From contig CALFZO010000033.1 in NCBI GenBank assembly GCA_937952305.1, forward strand, positions 1-13,402: a stretch of DNA of 13,402 nt, written 5' to 3'. Each line of letters starts with the position of its first letter. Position 1 is the first letter of the stretch. The translations under genes and the position numbers were made by a program. Positions 7,401 to 13,402 of this stretch are shown here, in pieces. The stretch comes from an uncultured Anaerolineales bacterium. Its GTDB lineage: Bacteria > Chloroflexota > Anaerolineae > Anaerolineales > UBA6663. Below the pieces are notes generated by a model, which was not told the origin of the DNA, did not search any database, and was given only the letters and a program-made list of their open reading frames with translations.

Positions 7401-9318
7401 CCGTGGGCGTCAGCGATGGGCCGGCCGTGGGAGTGGCGGTCGGCGGCGTTACGGTGTAGACGGCCGAGAAGGCGTGGTTCCCGGACGGCACGCTGACGAA
7501 GGCCATGCTCTGGCCCTTGATAGTCTGCGCGCTGAAGGCGGCCGGGCTGCCGTCCACGCTCACGCTCTGCAGCGTGCGGCCGGCGTAGTTCAGCGGCAGC
7601 AGCGTGGTCAAGTTCGCGCCGGCGCCGGCGCTCAGGTCGAAGGTCAGCGTGCCGGTCGCGCCGTTCCAGGCGACATTGCTGTAGTTGGCGCCGGAGCGCG
7701 TCTCCACAAACGCCAGCCACTGGTCGGCGTTCCAGATCGGGATCCCCAGGCTGTTGGCGTAATCCATCGTGCCTTCGGCCCAGGTCTGCGGGTAACCGAA
7801 GTTGTAGTAGTCGATGTGGAACTGCGTCATCAGGGCCGCGTAGTCGCCGGCCTGGCTGGCGTCGATCATGGCCTGCGAGACCGCGATGCCCTGCGCCGAG
7901 GAGAGTTCCTCTTTGCCGAAGCCGGTCAGCAGGTGCTCGTCCACCAGCTGGGTGAGCTGCTGGTAGATCGGCAGGATCGTGCCGTCGGACTTGACGAACT
8001 TCATCGCTTGGCCGCTGCCGGTGATATAACCGTGCGGCCAGGTTCCGTCCGATTTCCGCAGCCAGGTGCCCCAGTGATAGAAATTCGTGTCCAGGGCGAG
8101 GCCGTTCGCGACCGCCGCCTCCGCGGCCGTCGTCCAGCCCTCCCAGGCCACGCGGTGGTTACGCACCGTGCGCGACTTGGAGCTGGAGTAAGTGGCCGCA
8201 TACCAGGCCGAATAGTCGGCGTAGCCGGCCGCCAAGTTGGCGTACTCCGGCACACCGTACGGGTGGATGCCGAACTCGTGGCCCTGCGCCCGGCGTGTCT
8301 GCACGTACATATCGTTGCCGGCGATGTCGCCGCCGCGCGTGATGTAGACCGTGATCCCGCCGCCGCGCGCGCCGACGCTATTAAGCACCAGGTCGTAGTA
8401 CGACTGCGGGTTGGCGTGCGCGTCGCCGGTGAGGACGAGCATGGTCTTGGCCGAGCCGGGGAAGTACCACAGCTGCGGCAGCGGCGCCGTCGCGCTGAGC
8501 TGCGCCTGAATCAGGCGCGCCAGCAGGCGCTGCTGCTCGTCGGCCTGCGGCACCGGGATCACGTCGCGGTCCACCCACGGCGCCCCGCCGCCGGCGGTCT
8601 GAAACAGGTCAACCGACCGGACGATGCTGTCGCCGTCGGTGTCCAGGTTGGCGTTAGCGGGATTGCCCTGGCGGGTGTAGACGACGTTGCGGGCCAGGTC
8701 ATAGGTGAAGGCCACCGCCCGCCCGCCCGAGCCGGACGCCACCGCCGGGTAAGCCGTGGCCGTGGTCCGGTTGCTGTACAGCCGCGCGACTTCGGTCCCG
8801 CCGGCCAGCGCGTACTGGTCCGCCGTCCCGTGGATCTGCAGCGCCGCCGTCGTCAGCCCGGCCGCGGCCGGCTGCGCGTTGTCGAACTTCACGTAGCCGT
8901 CGGCCAGCGTCCCGGCCGCGGCGCCCAACCCGAACAGGCCCTTGATCTGGGCGTCCGGGCGCATGGCAATCAGGCGCCCGCCGCCGTTGACGTAGTCGGC
9001 GAGCAGCGTGGCCTGCGGCCCGGTCAACGGGGTCTCGGCCAGCACGGCCACCGAGTGAGCGGCCAGCTCGCCGGCGGTGAGCGCGCTCAGGTCGACGGTG
9101 GTGTAGGCGTTGAGGCCTTCGGCGCGCAGGATCTCGCCCAGGTAGCCGCCGAAGGGGTTGGCCGCGTAGCCGCCATTGACGATCAGCAGGATCGGCGCGG
9201 GCACCGGGTCCGCATGCGCCACCCGTGGCGCGGGCGCGGAACGCCACAACGACAGGAGTGTGGTCACCACAAAAACGAGCAACAGGCTCCGGTGGCGCAG
9301 GTCAACGCGAGTTTTCAT
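4414..9318 (-). CDS. Giant secreted multidomain protein: GATase-like + NodB-like + two lectin-like modules + C-terminal jelly roll (long paralogue)
   Basis: The product is 1634 residues from ATG 9318. An in-frame TTG at 9339 is possible; neither start has a clear ribosome-binding site, and ATG gives the better leader (MKTR...RHR, hydrophobic SLLLVFVVTTLLSL, cleavage near AHA). Order: GATase-like domain without cysteine (about 40-255); divergent NodB-like domain (about 280-555) with D299 in TGDAHA, H352 in GHEFGIHP, H388 in RNHRVAW and D410 in ALDTNF; beta-sandwich (about 560-620); Thr/Pro linker (about 622-668); lectin-like module 1 (about 669-977); linker; module 2 (about 1027-1335); long Thr-rich linker (about 1335-1425); and a final concanavalin-like domain opening with FTDGFETG (to 1634). 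The only cysteines I see are C684/C891 and C1040/C1248, two per module. The N-terminal 620 residues match the short paralogue, about 80% identical over the first 107 mature residues. Unlike it, this protein lacks a VFIPV-type tail. Probably an extracellular glycan-binding and glycan-modifying protein; no substrate can be named. Confidence 0.87.
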   Translation of the reverse strand: MKTRVDLRHRSLLLVFVVTTLLSLWRSAPAPRVAHADPVPAPILLIVNGGYAANPFGGYLGEILRAEGLNAYTTVDLSALTAGELAAHSVAVLAETPLTGPQATLLADYVNGGGRLIAMRPDAQIKGLFGLGAAAGTLADGYVKFDNAQPAAAGLTTAALQIHGTADQYALAGGTEVARLYSNRTTATAYPAVASGSGGRAVAFTYDLARNVVYTRQGNPANANLDTDGDSIVRSVDLFQTAGGGAPWVDRDVIPVPQADEQQRLLARLIQAQLSATAPLPQLWYFPGSAKTMLVLTGDAHANPQSYYDLVLNSVGARGGGITVYITRGGDIAGNDMYVQTRRAQGHEFGIHPYGVPEYANLAAGYADYSAWYAATYSSSKSRTVRNHRVAWEGWTTAAEAAVANGLALDTNFYHWGTWLRKSDGTWPHGYITGSGQAMKFVKSDGTILPIYQQLTQLVDEHLLTGFGKEELSSAQGIAVSQAMIDASQAGDYAALMTQFHIDYYNFGYPQTWAEGTMDYANSLGIPIWNADQWLAFVETRSGANYSNVAWNGATGTLTFDLSAGAGANLTTLLPLNYAGRTLQSVSVDGSPAAFSAQTIKGQSMAFVSVPSGNHAFSAVYTVTPPTATPTAGPSLTPTATQPPAATATFTPAPTFTATAGPTPTATPANSLTHTAYADFAAICAVATGVRVTDIGGGAVALAGQFSDDFNGAALDTAQWSAGTWAGGAYAPPVGGGLLTIPANAGAWVRSLGTFTRAALDVSATFGNGAWQHLGYGSDGFAGDRYLLFSTFQGDGNLYARVNNGASEQRVNLGAIPAGQHRYRLEWTALDAANDRILFSVDGALVAQADVAAAGLNGLYAYASNNGAASLALDWAQAAPPYTANGVYTSCALDAGLGRYWDTAAWSANLPAGAALTVETRTSADGVNWGVWNVAPVSGGAIADSARYLQYRLSLATADPNVSPRVDALTFTTTTTPPATPTAGPSPTPTATSVVPTNTPLPPTATHTAVSPTNTPIPPTATPTPSGLVHTSTADFAPVCVALANTHVSDAGGGAVELAAAFADGFDGAALDGARWASGNWTGGAYAPTLAGGLMTVQTSGGAWGRSLPTFTRGVLEASVEFGNGVYQHVGFASENFDGNRYFIFSTYQGDGNLWARANNNTSEQNLNLGPLPAGQHRYRLEWTALDAATDRVLFFVDGVFQAQFDLPSAGAANFHAYFSNAALSAPLNVDWAQVTPAYQTTGTYTSCPLDAGLGRSWETLSWSAAVPANAALTVETRTSPDSVNWSGWSSAPVSGGLIPAPARYAQYRLTLATTDPLVSPRVDAVSLTWTTAAAPTATNTPLPSTSTPTATSVPPTNTATNTALAPTNTPTATRTSTATNTPLPPTNTPTATSVPPTNTPTQTPTATNTATRTPTATATPTATSDVIFTDGFETGTLSAWSASSTNGGRLSVSASAALVGTRGLNVNIANNTAMYVTDDRPTAERRYRTRFYFDPNSIFMLTGNAHYIFYGYTTDNATVVLQVEFRYAFPNYQLRAAIRNDASTFTNTNWVTISDAPHYVELDWAASAAAGANNGSLTFWIDGVQRAALTGIDNDTRRVERIRLGPVAGIDTSTRGTYYMDAFMSRRTLYTGP
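5045..5320 (-). repeat. Thr/Pro-rich linker repeats in giant gene
   Basis: This segment encodes a low-complexity linker of ATNTPLPPTNTPTATSVPP-type units between module 2 and the C-terminal domain. A 32-bp stretch at 5120-5151 recurs at 5243-5274, showing internal duplication of linker DNA. Shorter linkers of the same style lie at about 6240-6390 and 7310-7450. They are flexible spacers and plausible sites of O-glycosylation. Confidence 0.7.
5320..6240 (-). repeat. Lectin-like module, copy 2
   Basis: This is the second of two in-frame copies in the giant gene, each about 920 bp. It encodes a short cap (TADFAPVC), a concanavalin-like domain (DGFDGAALDGARW ... GQHRYRLEWTALDA ... FFVDG), then a C-x-L-D-A-G-L-G segment leading into an ETRTSPDSVNW ... 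SPRVDAVSL domain. Residue and nucleotide similarity to copy 1 is high and spans the whole unit, pointing to duplication of the entire module. Confidence 0.8.
6390..7312 (-). repeat. Lectin-like module, copy 1
   Basis: First copy of the module: YADFAAIC cap, concanavalin-like domain (DDFNGAALDTAQW ... GQHRYRLEWTALDA ... FSVDG), SCALDAGLG segment and ETRTSADGVNW ... SPRVDALTF domain. Cysteines 684 and 891 flank the jelly roll. The equivalent residues are C1040/C1248 in copy 2 and C58/C293 in the related protein at 11324-13276. Confidence 0.8.
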
Positions 9319-9477
9319 AATATCAACCAGGGCAGACAAATAGAGGGCGGCGCCTGGCTGCTGCCCATCGCGCCGCCACTACATCGGATTGTGCATCCCG
9401 AAATAGCCGGATTGCGTCTACTTTACAGGTTCACCAGCCTCGGGAACATGGGAGGAAGGTCCGGGGAAGCGGTACCA
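9319..9477 (-). other. Intergenic gap between glycosyltransferase and giant gene
   Basis: This 159-bp non-coding gap lies between the stop at 9478 and the start at 9318. I found no strong promoter, terminator or ribosome-binding site in it. Any promoter for the giant gene is either here and unlike the sigma-70 consensus, or further upstream. Confidence 0.4.
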
Positions 9478-11025
9478 TCAGCGCCGAGCGTACAGGCTGT
9501 AAGGGCCGATCTCGGTCACCAGGGTGTAATCCGCCAGCCAGGTCTCGGGGTAGAAGTCCACATACTTCGAGAATTGGCCTGCCAGGACATAGTCGGGCTG
9601 GGCGTCCTGGACAAAGGTGTAGCCATCCGAGGGCGGCGGACCGCCCGCCCAAATGTAGCTCACGGACCGGTACAGCAGGACCTGCGGCGGGAAGTGGTAG
9701 TTGTGGTCGGTCAGGAAGCCCAACTCGGGCTCCCAGGTCTCGATCAGGGCCTCGGCCGGGACATTGGCGTTGAGGTAATCGGCCATGGCCTGCGGCGCGT
9801 TGAACGGCGGCAGCAGGACCGGGCGCGCGGACTGCGCCAGCGGCGCGAGCAGCATCGCGGCCAGCCAGGCCAGCAAGGTGGCGCGCAAGGCGCGGCCCGG
9901 CCAATCCGCGGCGCCGGCTCGCAGGGTCCGCCACAGGCCGCCCAGGTCGAAGGTGTAGCCCTGCGTGAGATCGGCGAAGAAGCGCGCCACGAACAGGCTG
10001 GACAGCGCCAGCCCCAGAAAGGCGTAACGGATCCAGCTGACCGAGGCCACCACGTACCAGACCAGGTTGACGCCGATGATCACCGTCAGCAGGCCCCAGC
10101 GCTGCGCGTCGCGCGTCCGCGGCAACGCCAGCGCCACGCCGTAACCCAGCACCGGCACCAGCCAGCCCAGGTAGACCTTGAGGCTCAACAGCTCGCGCAG
10201 GCTGCGTTCCATCAGGTCCGGCGAGAAGACCGTGGCCGCGCTGGCCGTGGCTTCGCGGTACAGCGTCAGGTTTTCGGCCACCGCGCCTGGCCCCAGGAAC
10301 ACGATCACCACCACCTGCCACAGCGCGAAGGACGCGCCGAGCATCACGCCTGGGACTATGAAGACCCGTTGCGGCACGGACCGGTAGTAGACCAGGTTGA
10401 GCACCCAGGCGGCGGCCAGCGCCGGCGCCAGCACCAGGAAATATTGTGACTTGGTCACGGCGCCCAGGCCCAGCAGCGCCCCGACCGCGACCAGGCGTCC
10501 CCAACCGGCTTTCTCCCAGGCGCCCAGCCACAGCGCCAGGCCGGCGACGACGAAGAACAAGCCCGGCACTTCGCCCAGCACCTGCCGCCCATACTCCAGC
10601 AAGGCCACGCCGCGCGTCCCCAGCAGCAGGGCCGCGGCCACCCAGGCCAGGCGCTCACCGCCCAGGCCACGCGCCAGCCAGAACAGCGCCACGACCGCGC
10701 CGATCAGGTACAGCGCGATCACGGCCCGCGCCTGGAACAAGCCGACGCCGAAGAGTTTGAACGCGGCCGCGATCGGCAGCATCACCGTCGGCCCGACGCC
10801 GATGGTGGGCCCGTAATAGCGAAAGCCCTCGCTGCTGTAATCGGCATATTGCCCGAAGCGCACCAGCGTCTTGGGCACGTGCAGGTGCGAGCCCTCGTCG
10901 TACCAGGGCAGCGGATATTGCGTGAGGTTGAAGAAAGCCAGTCCGGCCACCACCAGCACAGCGGCGGCATAGGGGAGCCAGGCCGGGAGCGCCGCCCGGC
11001 CGGCGGAGGAGCGAGAAGCGGTCAT
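9478..11025 (-). CDS. GT-C fold membrane glycosyltransferase (PMT/ArnT-like, GT39/GT83 type)
   Basis: The product is 515 residues from ATG 11025, with an AAGGA ribosome-binding site 9 nt upstream. One hydrophobic helix (about 17-34) is followed by a short outside loop with YDEG (D43, E44). This acidic pair after the first helix is the hallmark of polyprenyl-phosphate-sugar-using GT-C enzymes such as protein mannosyltransferase and ArnT. About ten further hydrophobic segments follow, including the GRQVLGEVPGLFFVVAGLAL region typical of this superfamily. A soluble C-terminal part (about 400-515) with EPELGFLTDHNYHF probably lies outside the membrane. Length is normal for the ArnT-like/PMT_2 group. 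The expected reaction is transfer of a sugar from a lipid carrier to a surface glycan, lipid or protein on the outer face of the cytoplasmic membrane; donor and acceptor cannot be read from sequence. Four neighbouring genes encode exported proteins, three with Thr-rich linkers, which makes protein O-glycosylation a possible role. Confidence 0.85.
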   Translation of the reverse strand: MTASRSSAGRAALPAWLPYAAAVLVVAGLAFFNLTQYPLPWYDEGSHLHVPKTLVRFGQYADYSSEGFRYYGPTIGVGPTVMLPIAAAFKLFGVGLFQARAVIALYLIGAVVALFWLARGLGGERLAWVAAALLLGTRGVALLEYGRQVLGEVPGLFFVVAGLALWLGAWEKAGWGRLVAVGALLGLGAVTKSQYFLVLAPALAAAWVLNLVYYRSVPQRVFIVPGVMLGASFALWQVVVIVFLGPGAVAENLTLYREATASAATVFSPDLMERSLRELLSLKVYLGWLVPVLGYGVALALPRTRDAQRWGLLTVIIGVNLVWYVVASVSWIRYAFLGLALSSLFVARFFADLTQGYTFDLGGLWRTLRAGAADWPGRALRATLLAWLAAMLLAPLAQSARPVLLPPFNAPQAMADYLNANVPAEALIETWEPELGFLTDHNYHFPPQVLLYRSVSYIWAGGPPPSDGYTFVQDAQPDYVLAGQFSKYVDFYPETWLADYTLVTEIGPYSLYARR

Positions 11026-11039
11026 GCAGGCTTATCCTT

Positions 11040-11058
11040 GCCGGCGATCAGCGCCGGC
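11040..11058 (-). promoter_or_regulatory. Hairpin adjoining the glycosyltransferase ribosome-binding site
   Basis: GCCGGCG (11040-11046) pairs with CGCCGGC (11052-11058) around a 5-nt loop. On the minus-strand transcript this 7-bp, all-GC stem ends directly before the AAGGA ribosome-binding site of the gene starting at 11025. It could affect ribosome access or mRNA stability. The structure is clear; the function is inferred. Confidence 0.4.
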
Positions 11059-11168
11059 GGCACATCCAGTTATCGCCGCCGGGCGTGGCCAGCGCAAAAT
11101 ACGTGTCGCAAAGTCGGACCGGCAGAGGTTCGTCTACCCCGCCCACTGCCCCAATCGGCGCAGCGCCG

Positions 11169-11203
11169 GTTTGACCCACCTGTCATCATACCCCAGGTCA
11201 AAC
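11169..11203 (-). promoter_or_regulatory. Inverted repeat GTTTGACC/GGTCAAAC around a TATGAT box
   Basis: GTTTGACC (11169-11176) and GGTCAAAC (11196-11203) are exact complements 19 bp apart. Between them, the minus strand reads TATGAT (11185-11190), close to a sigma-70 -10 box, but no good -35 hexamer lies 16-18 bp upstream. An operator overlapping the promoter would look like this; it would give a leader of roughly 150 nt before 11025. Confidence 0.3.
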
Positions 11204-11323
11204 GGCCAGAGGCCGGCCCATGGGTGAGTGGGACCAGCAGGGCGAGTCGGTCACGCGGCCCACGATAAGGCCGATGCGGGCCGGTGCCAATAGGACTTTG
11301 CTGTCAGCGCGAGTTGGGCTTGG

Positions 11324-13276
11324 TCAGCGATCCGCCAACGGCAGAAAGACGCCGTACCGGACGGTGACGCTGGCGGCGGCTACGTTTTGAGCGCCGTCGC
11401 CGTCATCCACCCGCAGGCGCACGATGTGCGCGCCCGCTGTGGCGAAGGTGCCGTTGGCCAGCGGACCGCTGCCGTCGGCGAAGTGGCCGCTGCCGTCCAG
11501 GTCCCAGGCGTAGTAGAGGGCGCCGCCGGGGTCGCTGGAGGCTGTGCCGTCGAAGCGCACGGGCTGTCCCAGCAGGGCCGTGGCCGGCCCGGCCAGGCGC
11601 GCGGTCGGCGGCACGTTGTCCACCGTGACCGTGGCCGAGGCCGAGGCGGTGCCGCAGCCCGTCCCCGCCGCCGCGACCGTGGCCGTATAGCTGCCGGGCG
11701 CCAGGTAGGTGTGCGCCAGGCTCACCGCGGTCGTGGGGCCGCCGGTCTGGCCGTCGCCGAAGTCCCAGGTGTACACGGGCGTGCAACCCACGGGGAGGTT
11801 GTTCGGCTCAGCGGTGAGCGTGAGAGGCGCTCCCTGCGCGCCGGCGTAAAACGAGCCGGCGCTCAGGCTCAAGGCGCCGGAGTCCACGATCACGGTGGCA
11901 GCGCCGCTCACCAGGCCGGCGCTGGCCGTGACCGCGTCCGTGTAGATCGTCGCCGAAGCCGGCGCCGCCGTCACGGTCAGCCACCCAGCTCCGTCGATCG
12001 AGCCGACCGCCGGGTCGGCGGCCCAGGTCACGGACAGGCCGGTGAACGCCTGGCCGGCGGCATCGACGACGCGCGCGCTGAAGGCCTGGCTCGCGGCCGT
12101 CTGCACGGTGACCAGGCCGGGGTCCACCTGCACCGCCGCGGGATGGAAGTAGCTCAGGGTCACGGCTTGGAGCTCGGGCGAGGCCAATGGCGACGTGCTG
12201 GTGAAAACGACCCGGAATTGCAGATAGCGCCCGCTCGCCCCCGGCACCTGGCCGCCGCTGTCCGTGAAGGGCGCCGACCACTCGGACCAGGCCAGGCCGT
12301 CAGCGGAGGTGCGCGCCTGGAAGGCCAGGCTGGTCGCCGCCGGGACAGTGGCGGTGTAGGCCAGCTGCCAGTTGGCCGGCTGGCCGGCGTCCTGCGCGCA
12401 CGCCTCCAGCGCTCCCTGGGCGGGATAGGCGCCGGCGCGCACCCACTCCACCAAGATCTGCTTGCCCGGCAGGAACGTCGACAACCAGGCATAAGCCGGC
12501 GGGGCCGCGCCGGCCGCAACGACGCGCTGCAAGGCACCATCCAGGAAATAGCGGGTCGCGGCCTCGTCCCACTCCAGCCGATAGATGTGAAACGCCGACA
12601 AGTCCGGGCTGGGCAGCAACTCCTGAGCGTAGTTGTCCGGGCTGGGGTCCAGAGAGCCTTCCAGCGAAAGCGTGCGCAGCCGATCGTAGGCGTCGATGAA
12701 GTCAGGCGTGGTAAACAGCCGCAGGCTGTACGGGGCGACGATCGGATCGGTGTCGTTGGCGCGTGTATCAAAGCCGAGCTTGCCCAGGCCGGTAATGGTG
12801 ATGGGGACAGTGGCGTTGAGCTGGACCTTGGCTTCCAGGAAGCGGACGGGCTGGCTAAAGACGGCCTGGGAGCGCAGGTAGGCGCCGTTGAGGGCGACCC
12901 AGCCGCCGCTGACCACGGGCGTGGCGGCGCCGCCGTAATCGAAGCGGCGCACCGCCAGCCAGCGCCCGGCGTCCACGGGGCCATCCGGCTGAGCGGCGAA
13001 GTAATCGTCCAGCGTGGCCGCCAGACGGACGCCGCCGCCGGTGGGCGCCGTCAACACGGTCTGCGTCAGCGTGCTGTGAGGGAACACCCCGCTCAACGCG
13101 GCGCAGTCGGCGTTGAGCGTGGTCGTGATCACGCCGCTGGGCGAGGCCGCCTCGGCGATAGCCGCCCGCGGCGACAGAAGAGCGGCCCCAGCACCGGCTA
13201 AACCGAGACCTACCGTCAGGCTGGCAGTCAGGGCCGCAATTCGGATGGAACGGGTCTGGACGCTCGTTGGCAGCAT
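11324..13276 (-). CDS. Secreted lectin-like module protein with Big-like and two PKD domains and VFLPL tail
   Basis: The product is 650 residues from ATG 13276. I chose this start because GGGGGAGGGG lies about 6 nt upstream and the leader follows at once (RSIRIAAL, then a hydrophobic core, cleavage near AIA or AEA at 39-43). The in-frame ATGs at 13342 and 13327 would add 22 or 17 non-leader residues and overlap a promoter candidate. Residues about 54-380 match the lectin-like module of the giant gene: NADC cap (C58), concanavalin-like region with HIYRLEWDE and FLDG, EACAQDAG (C293), then QARTSADGLAW ... SPELQAVTL. A Big/Ig-like domain (about 382-463), a PKD domain with YTWDFGDG (about 469-550, with its own cysteine pair) and a second PKD domain with YYAWDLDG (about 552-643) follow. 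The C-terminus is YGVFLPLADR. No catalytic motif is visible. Probably a surface or extracellular adhesin or glycan-binding protein. Confidence 0.87.
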   Translation of the reverse strand: MLPTSVQTRSIRIAALTASLTVGLGLAGAGAALLSPRAAIAEAASPSGVITTTLNADCAALSGVFPHSTLTQTVLTAPTGGGVRLAATLDDYFAAQPDGPVDAGRWLAVRRFDYGGAATPVVSGGWVALNGAYLRSQAVFSQPVRFLEAKVQLNATVPITITGLGKLGFDTRANDTDPIVAPYSLRLFTTPDFIDAYDRLRTLSLEGSLDPSPDNYAQELLPSPDLSAFHIYRLEWDEAATRYFLDGALQRVVAAGAAPPAYAWLSTFLPGKQILVEWVRAGAYPAQGALEACAQDAGQPANWQLAYTATVPAATSLAFQARTSADGLAWSEWSAPFTDSGGQVPGASGRYLQFRVVFTSTSPLASPELQAVTLSYFHPAAVQVDPGLVTVQTAASQAFSARVVDAAGQAFTGLSVTWAADPAVGSIDGAGWLTVTAAPASATIYTDAVTASAGLVSGAATVIVDSGALSLSAGSFYAGAQGAPLTLTAEPNNLPVGCTPVYTWDFGDGQTGGPTTAVSLAHTYLAPGSYTATVAAAGTGCGTASASATVTVDNVPPTARLAGPATALLGQPVRFDGTASSDPGGALYYAWDLDGSGHFADGSGPLANGTFATAGAHIVRLRVDDGDGAQNVAAASVTVRYGVFLPLADR

Positions 13277-13325
13277 AATATCCCCTCCCCCTTGAACACT
13301 GGGAGATACTGCGCCGGAGTTATTC

Positions 13326-13355
13326 ATCTTAGCCCGGATCATGACGGACCGGCAA
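13326..13355 (-). promoter_or_regulatory. Candidate sigma-70-like promoter for lectin/PKD gene
   Basis: On the minus strand, TTGCCG (revcomp of 13350-13355) and TAAGAT (revcomp of 13326-13331) are separated by 18 bp. Transcription would start near 13319, giving a leader of about 43 nt before ATG 13276. This agrees with the chosen start and would place the two upstream ATGs at or before the transcript start. The match is moderate (4/6 for -35). Confidence 0.35.
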
Positions 13356-13360
13356 TCCGG

Positions 13361-13402
13361 AAAACCCTCAGCCTCGGCTCGCCCATTCCGAGGGGCGAGG
13401 GT
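13361..13402 (-). terminator. Candidate intrinsic terminator of a gene beyond the right edge
   Basis: CTCGCCC (13378-13384) and GGGCGAG (13393-13399) form a 7-bp stem. It is nested in a longer structure whose outer bases (CCCTC at the right edge, GAGGG near 13365) also pair. On the minus strand TTTT follows (13361-13364). This layout suits a terminator for an unseen upstream gene transcribed in the same direction, which would insulate the lectin/PKD gene. Confidence 0.4.

Larger units (their letters stand above)
11026..11323 (-). other. 298-bp intergenic region with hairpin and inverted repeat
   Basis: No credible gene is seen between the stop at 11324 and the start at 11025. It contains the hairpin at 11040-11058, an 8-bp inverted repeat at 11169-11203 around a TATGAT, and a weak 6-bp stem (11256-11261 / 11278-11283) that might act in termination. 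As the widest gap in the window, it is the likeliest place for the glycosyltransferase promoter. Confidence 0.5.

Noticed and set aside
5671..10449. A 1592-codon open frame on the plus strand spanning two genes and a gap
   Set aside because: It runs antisense to two well-supported genes, is Arg/Gly/Ala-rich without recognisable domains, and crosses an intergenic region. Long antisense frames are expected in GC-rich coding DNA.
11024..11268. Small plus-strand frames in the 298-bp gap
   Set aside because: No ribosome-binding site, no recognisable motif, and low-complexity Arg/Pro composition; treated as non-coding.
11387..13201. A 604-codon plus-strand frame
   Set aside because: Antisense to the lectin/PKD gene, which has leader, domains and ribosome-binding site; the plus frame has none.
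13277..13342. ATG 13342 or 13327 as start of the lectin/PKD gene
   Set aside because: A strong GGGGGAGGGG ribosome-binding site and the signal peptide both point to ATG 13276, and a promoter candidate overlaps the longer version.

Overview
The window is a GC-rich stretch of bacterial accessory genome. It holds five genes, all on the minus strand, listed here in transcription order. They are a secreted lectin-like/PKD protein (13276-11324), a GT-C membrane glycosyltransferase (11025-9478), a giant secreted protein of about 1634 residues (9318-4414), its shorter paralogue (4273-1904), and a secreted beta-propeller protein that runs off the left edge (1667-1). Almost every plus-strand open frame, including one of 1592 codons, is an antisense shadow of these genes. 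I see no tRNA, rRNA, CRISPR array, transposase or phage gene.

The likely host is a member of the Chloroflexota (Anaerolineae/Caldilineae-like). This is inference. It rests on long Thr/Pro/Ala linkers of the TPTATATPT type in several exported proteins, on C-termini ending in a VFLPL/VFIPV-like tail, and on concanavalin-like domains opening with an FTDGFETG-type motif. No marker gene is present to prove it.

Four of the five products carry N-terminal signal peptides and modular extracellular architectures. The two central paralogues begin with a cysteine-free GATase-like Rossmann domain fused to a divergent NodB-like (polysaccharide deacetylase fold) domain and a beta-sandwich. They then diverge: the short one (789 aa) ends in a Thr-rich repeat and a VFIPV tail, while the long one continues with two copies of a lectin-like module and a third jelly-roll domain. 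The same lectin-like module, with a matching pair of flanking cysteines, occurs once in the gene at 11324-13276. The left-edge gene has five RMWY-type repeats, which fits a five-bladed propeller of the GH43/GH32/GH130-like fold.

The proteins look like a cell-surface or extracellular carbohydrate-binding and carbohydrate-modifying set. The membrane glycosyltransferase could act on surface glycans or, more speculatively, decorate the Thr-rich linkers of its neighbours. Gaps between genes are 140-298 bp, so several transcription units are more likely than one tight operon.

The most distinctive non-coding signal is a perfect 15-bp inverted repeat (4277-4291 / 4332-4346) just before the short paralogue. 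Each arm contains the palindrome CCTGATCAGG. Other non-coding candidates are a 42/48-bp minisatellite inside the short paralogue, a hairpin beside the ribosome-binding site of the glycosyltransferase, and weak promoter and terminator candidates.
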